From NCBI RefSeq assembly GCF_000455345.1, contig NZ_HG315691.1, positions 811,839 to 875,838 on the forward strand: a DNA stretch of 64,000 nt. Reading direction: 5' to 3'. Shown here piece after piece: positions 60,869 to 64,000 of this stretch (position 1 is its first letter; each line of letters opens with the position of its first letter). The stretch comes from Halopiger goleimassiliensis (GTDB lineage: Archaea; Halobacteriota; Halobacteria; Halobacteriales; Natrialbaceae). Under the pieces are notes generated by a model. The model was given only the letters and a program-made list of their open reading frames with translations, did no database searches and had not been told where the DNA came from. The translations under genes were made by a program, and so were the position numbers.

Positions 60869-61078
60869 TTGTCTTGTTTACTCGCTAACTCGTTTCGGAA
60901 CCGACGTAACGGTTTCGACGTGCTCGACGCGGGCCACTTCGTCACGCCGCCGTACCTGCCAAAGAACCACCGCGTCTTCGGGGGCACGGCGGCGGGGATG
61001 GCCGAGGCGGACGCGGATTCGTGGCCGGCCGCGTTGGAGTACCTCGCGGCGGGGCTCGACGCCGACGACGGCCGGTAA
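60869..61078 (+). pseudogene. Remnant of an unidentified gene (C-terminal part)
   Basis: A reading frame of 69 codons with no ATG or GTG start (first possible start TTG). Its last 50 residues (containing FVTPPYLPKNHRVFGGTAAGM and ending ALEYLAAGLDADDGR) have ordered haloarchaeal composition, while the first 15 are AT-rich junk. It looks like the C-terminal end of a gene whose front was lost where the propeller gene's promoter region joins. I do not recognise the parent protein. It could instead be a tiny real gene. Confidence 0.5.
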
Positions 61079-61148
61079 CGCGCCAGTGGGGTTCGGCACC
61101 GACGACCCCCGATCCGAATTTTCGGTCGATCCCCCGGCAATTCCTGCG

Positions 61149-61158
61149 CCTTTATACG
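61149..61158 (+). promoter_or_regulatory. TATA-like box of lpdA
   Basis: CCTTTATACG lies 26-35 bases before the lpdA ATG at 61184, consistent with a leaderless transcript. lpdA therefore has its own promoter and need not depend on the pdhABC promoter. The scar at 52958 has a similar element at the same distance. Confidence 0.6.
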
Positions 61159-61183
61159 GCTGACGGGAGTATGACGACGTACG

Positions 61184-62650
61184 ATGGTCGTCGGAGACGT
61201 CACCACTGGGACGGACGTACTGGTCGTCGGCGCGGGACCGGCGGGCTACGTGGCAGCGATCCGGGCCGGACAGCTCGATCTGGACGTCACGCTCGTCGAA
61301 AAGGACGCGTACGGGGGGACCTGTCTCAACTACGGCTGTATCCCCTCGAAAGCGTTGATCACGGCGACCGACGTCGCCCACGAGGCGCGCCACGCCGAGG
61401 AGATGGGGATCCACGCCGATCCCGCCATCGACCTCGCGGGGATGGTCGGCTGGAAGGACGGCGTCGTCGAGCAACTCACGAGCGGCGTCGAGAAACTCTG
61501 CAAGGCAAACGGCGTCAACCTGCTCGAGGGGACCGCGACCTTCGCCGACGAGAACACCGTCCGCGTCTCCCACAGCGGCGAGGGCCAGGGTTCCGAGAGC
61601 CTCGAGTTCGAACACGCGATCGTCGCGACCGGCTCGCGGCCGATCGAGATTCCGGGCTTCGACTACGGGGACGACCCCGTGTTGAACTCCCGGCAGGCGC
61701 TCTCCCTCGACTCGGTCCCCGACTCGCTGGTCGTCGTCGGTGCGGGGTACATCGGGATGGAACTGGCGAGCGTCTTCGCGAAACTGGGGACCGACGTCAC
61801 CGTCCTCGAGATGCTCGACTCGATTCTGCCGGGCTACGACGACGACCTCAAGCGGCCCGTCAAGAAGCGGGCGGAGGAACTCGGCGTCGCGTTCGAGTTC
61901 GGCTACACCGCCAGCGAGTGGCACGAGACGGGCGACGGGATCCGCGTCGTCGCCGAGCCAGCCGACGCGACCGCGGCCGATGGCGGTGCCGCTGCCGAGG
62001 CCGAAGGCGAGGCAACGCTCGAGTTAGACGCCGAGAAGGTCCTGGTCGCGGTCGGTCGCGAGCCGGTCTCCGATACGCTCGCCCTCGAGGCGGCCGGCGT
62101 CGAGACGGACGACCGCGGGTTCATCGAAACTGATTCGCGCGCGCGTACGAACGTCGAACATATCTTCGCCGTCGGCGACGTCGCCGGCGAACCGATGCTC
62201 GCACACAAGGGCAGCGCCGAGGGCCAGGTCGCCGCCGAGGTGATCGCCGGCGAACCCGCCGCGATCGACCACCAGGCGATGCCCGCGGTCGTCTTTACCG
62301 ATCCCGAGATCGCGACCGTCGGCATGACCGAGCGCGAGGCTGAGGAAGCCGGCTTCGAGCCCGTCGTCGGCGAGTTCCCGCTGCGTGCCAGCGGCCGGGC
62401 GCTCACGATGAACGAGTCCGACGGCTTCGTCAAAGTCGTCGCCGAGGAGTCCGAGGGCTACGTCCTCGGCGCGTCCATCGTCGCTCCGGAGGCCTCCGAG
62501 CTGATCGCCGAACTCGGGCTGGCGATCGAACTCGGTGCCACGCTCGAGGACGTCGCCTCGACGGTCCACGCCCATCCGACGCTCTCGGAGTCGGTGATGG
62601 AGGCCGCCGAGAACGCGCTCGGTCACGCGATCCACACGCTGAACCGGTGA
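61184..62650 (+). CDS. lpdA: Dihydrolipoyl dehydrogenase (E3)
   Basis: A 488-residue FAD/NAD disulfide reductase that reoxidises the lipoyl group of E2 (and of the glycine cleavage system). The FAD motif VLVVGAGPAGYVAAIRAG, the redox disulfide GGTCLNYGCIPSKAL, the NAD motif VVVGAGYIGMELASVFAKLG and the C-terminal active-site His in VHAHPTLSESVMEA are all present. An Ala/Glu/Gly-rich insert lies at about residues 262-280. It has a promoter of its own. In the simplest arrangement it would directly follow E2; here about 9.3 kb intervene. Confidence 0.96.
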   Translation: MVVGDVTTGTDVLVVGAGPAGYVAAIRAGQLDLDVTLVEKDAYGGTCLNYGCIPSKALITATDVAHEARHAEEMGIHADPAIDLAGMVGWKDGVVEQLTSGVEKLCKANGVNLLEGTATFADENTVRVSHSGEGQGSESLEFEHAIVATGSRPIEIPGFDYGDDPVLNSRQALSLDSVPDSLVVVGAGYIGMELASVFAKLGTDVTVLEMLDSILPGYDDDLKRPVKKRAEELGVAFEFGYTASEWHETGDGIRVVAEPADATAADGGAAAEAEGEATLELDAEKVLVAVGREPVSDTLALEAAGVETDDRGFIETDSRARTNVEHIFAVGDVAGEPMLAHKGSAEGQVAAEVIAGEPAAIDHQAMPAVVFTDPEIATVGMTEREAEEAGFEPVVGEFPLRASGRALTMNESDGFVKVVAEESEGYVLGASIVAPEASELIAELGLAIELGATLEDVASTVHAHPTLSESVMEAAENALGHAIHTLNR

Positions 62651-62744
62651 CGCCGTGTCGGTTGTGGCGTGGCGACTGCTCTCCGTTTCGATGCCGCGGT
62701 CGAACCGACCCGATCGAACTCGTCGCGGTCCGCCTCGAAGCCAC

Positions 62745-63038
62745 CTACTGGACGTACAGCGAGTACGCGATCACGACGAAGCCGACGAGAACGAGCGCAC
62801 TCTCGAGCAAAATACCGGTTTCCAGTGCGACGTCCAGTACTTCATAGAGCATCCCCGCGAGGACGAACCCGAGCGTGACCAGAGCGAACCCGAGCGCCAG
62901 GAGTCCGAGCGCCCGCTGTCTCGTCCGCCGATACGCCTTGAACGCGAAGTACGTGATGACGCTTCCCACCACGAGAACGAGCGTCTTCACGACGGCCAGC
63001 GCCATCGCGATCTCCGTGCCACCGGTGTGTGGGGTCAT
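62745..63038 (-). CDS. Small three- to four-helix membrane protein (partner of winged-helix regulator)
   Basis: A 97-residue membrane protein with about three to four helices (for example AVVKTLVLVVGSVITYFAFKAYRRTR) and a basic turn YRRTRQR after the first helix, as in the proteins at 34413 and 35026. Its ATG overlaps the stop of the upstream regulator (ATGA). The gene pairing and fold repeat what is seen at 34.1-34.7 kb. Function unknown; it is possibly the sensing or target partner of the regulator. Confidence 0.8.
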   Translation of the reverse strand: MTPHTGGTEIAMALAVVKTLVLVVGSVITYFAFKAYRRTRQRALGLLALGFALVTLGFVLAGMLYEVLDVALETGILLESALVLVGFVVIAYSLYVQ

Positions 63039-63424
63039 GTCTCCTTTCGCACCTCCGACCACAGCTCTGCGAGCCGTTCGTCGGCCGTCCGGGCCGGGCG
63101 TTCGATCTCCACCGCGAGCGTTCGGTCCTCGTCCAACACGAGCGTGATCTCGTCGAACGCGATCGTGTACTTGCTCGCGTGGTGCCCGTCGCGTCTGATC
63201 TCGGTCGACTCCTCGAGCAGCGTCGCCTCCGTTAACAGCTCGAGTTTCCGATACAACGTCGACTGTGGGATGTCACACCGTTCGGTCAGCTCCGAGGCCG
63301 TCATCGGTTCCTCGAGGTTCTGGATGATCTCCCGGCAGTCGGGATCGTCGAGCGCGGAACAGATCTCCTCCGCCGACGGAGCAGACTCCGAGGCGAGCGG
63401 GTCCCGGACCATTCGTACGCCCAT
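63035..63424 (-). CDS. Winged-helix transcriptional regulator
   Basis: A 129-residue DNA-binding protein. The winged helix covers about residues 17-85: AEEICSALDDPDCREIIQNL, the recognition part SELTERCDIPQSTLYRKLELL and the wing EIRRDGHHASKYTIAF. A C-terminal helix (about 105-129) may dimerise. No sensor is visible in the protein. It is coupled by ATGA to a small membrane protein gene. Alternative starts at codons 1 and 5 are possible. Confidence 0.88.
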   Translation of the reverse strand: MGVRMVRDPLASESAPSAEEICSALDDPDCREIIQNLEEPMTASELTERCDIPQSTLYRKLELLTEATLLEESTEIRRDGHHASKYTIAFDEITLVLDEDRTLAVEIERPARTADERLAELWSEVRKET

Positions 63425-63766
63425 TACGACCCATCCCGTTTATCGGCATCGATGCGCCGTGTGAGTGTCTACCCGTCGTTTGCGGGGCCGCCGAACCTAT
63501 TCAGTCGCTGGACCTGGCGGCGAGACGCGAAGCCTTCTTGCGCACCCGCGCTCGACTAGCCCGCACGCGGGTCTTACTCGGTCCGACCGGACCTGCGAGG
63601 GAGGGATGACCGGCCGACCTCCGCCCGCGTGACATTCTCCGTGCGTTCTCGAACAGCGACGGCAGTCGACGATCGACAGGTCGTCGACCGCTCGTAACCG
63701 TGGCTTACCATCGCGCCGTCGGCTGGTTCCCAGTTGCATGGTATCGATTTTCGAAGCGCCCTCGAG
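63425..63766. other. Intergenic region, no gene supported
   Basis: This stretch upstream of the winged-helix gene shows no convincing reading frame. It contains GC-rich sequence without strong repeats. The promoter for the minus-strand regulator should lie near 63430-63460; no clear TATA box is visible. Confidence 0.45.
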
Positions 63767-63993
63767 ACGACGGCCTTATGTATGCACCCGGGCGTCGAAT
63801 AGAATGCGAACGACGTGGCCCCGCGCGGCCACGTCCCCTCCGGCCGCGACCCGGCACGGAGGCAGGAACGTATCCACGTCCTCGGTGGGCGTCGACGACG
63901 TCGGCGTTCTCGAGGGAACGGATCGCCCGTCACGATCGCCGTCTCCCGGCGATCGCAGACGACGCCTTTATGTACAATACTGGCGTACGAGGT
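63767..63993 (+). promoter_or_regulatory. Leader-like region: two similar promoter-like elements flanking two hairpins
   Basis: Two related elements begin GACGACG(G)CCT and contain TTATGTA, followed by GGCGT-CGA: one at 63767-63800, the other at 63959-63993. Between them are a perfect 8-bp hairpin (ACGTGGCC-CCGCGC-GGCCACGT, 63813-63834) and a perfect 9-bp hairpin (CGATCGCCG-TCTCC-CGGCGATCG, 63933-63955). A transcript from the first element would carry both hairpins ahead of whatever gene begins after 64000. The layout is that of tandem promoters with an attenuator-like leader, but the downstream gene is outside the window. Confidence 0.45.
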
Positions 63994-64000
63994 GATACTC

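Noticed and set aside
63738..63995. A coding frame of 85 codons at the window end
   Set aside because: It crosses both hairpins and both promoter-like elements, has Arg/Ser/Thr-rich composition and no haloarchaeal acidic bias.

Overview
This is a GC-rich window with acidic predicted proteins, almost no Shine-Dalgarno sites, start codons sitting just behind TATA-like boxes, and archaeal versions of informational genes (PheRS alpha/beta, TrpRS, EndA, a Hel308-type helicase). It also carries CetZ, a haloarchaeal gene arrangement around MoxR, and the pyruvate/2-oxoacid dehydrogenase set. Together these point to a haloarchaeon, most likely of the Natrialbales (inference; I cannot place the genus). 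It reads as chromosomal core sequence with several accessory pockets.

Layout. 1-8.5 kb: pheT (cut by the window edge) and pheS, a membrane histidine kinase, an unknown acidic protein, trpS, and an antitoxin whose PIN toxin partner is broken. 8.6-16.1 kb: a MoxR ATPase facing a four-gene run (many-TM protein with a helix-hairpin-helix tail, DUF58 protein, small membrane protein, large DUF4129 protein with an acidic repeat stalk). 16.2-20.4 kb: a divergent CetZ, tRNA-splicing endonuclease and a NucS-N/zinc-ribbon protein, with dispersed and tandem repeats between them. 20.6-24.3 kb: an ECF vitamin-type transporter (S, fused AA, T). 24.5-34 kb: adenosylhomocysteinase, phnDCE, a P-loop kinase, an HD phosphohydrolase, MazG, an inositol-phosphatase-like protein and a sulfatase-like hydrolase.

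34.1-38.3 kb: small regulator and membrane genes, then a two-gene unit pairing a secreted methionine/aspartate pentapeptide-repeat protein with a membrane-anchored molybdopterin oxidoreductase, then a DJ-1/PfpI protein. 38.4-39 kb: a second copy of the dispersed hairpin-rich repeat. 39-46 kb: HAD phosphatase, helicase, membrane proteins, MATE exporter and lipoyl synthase. 46.3-62.7 kb: an HTTM protein and the dehydrogenase genes E1alpha, E1beta, E2 and E3. Here E3 (lpdA) lies 9.3 kb away from E2. The interval holds a nucleotidyltransferase pair, a lpdA/E2 fusion scar, a degenerate Nudix protein, a truncated gene, and a 2074-residue protein built of five beta-propeller modules plus a C-terminal winged-helix region. 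62.7-64 kb: a winged-helix/membrane-protein pair and a leader-like region with two strong hairpins.

The most interesting points are (1) the Met-rich repeat protein joined to a Mo-oxidoreductase, which resembles a methionine-based oxidant trap; (2) the duplication scar inside the 2-oxoacid dehydrogenase operon; (3) the giant five-propeller protein without a signal peptide; and (4) a dispersed hairpin element in which stems differ by compensatory changes between copies. All functional calls come from reading sequence motifs; no database search was done.
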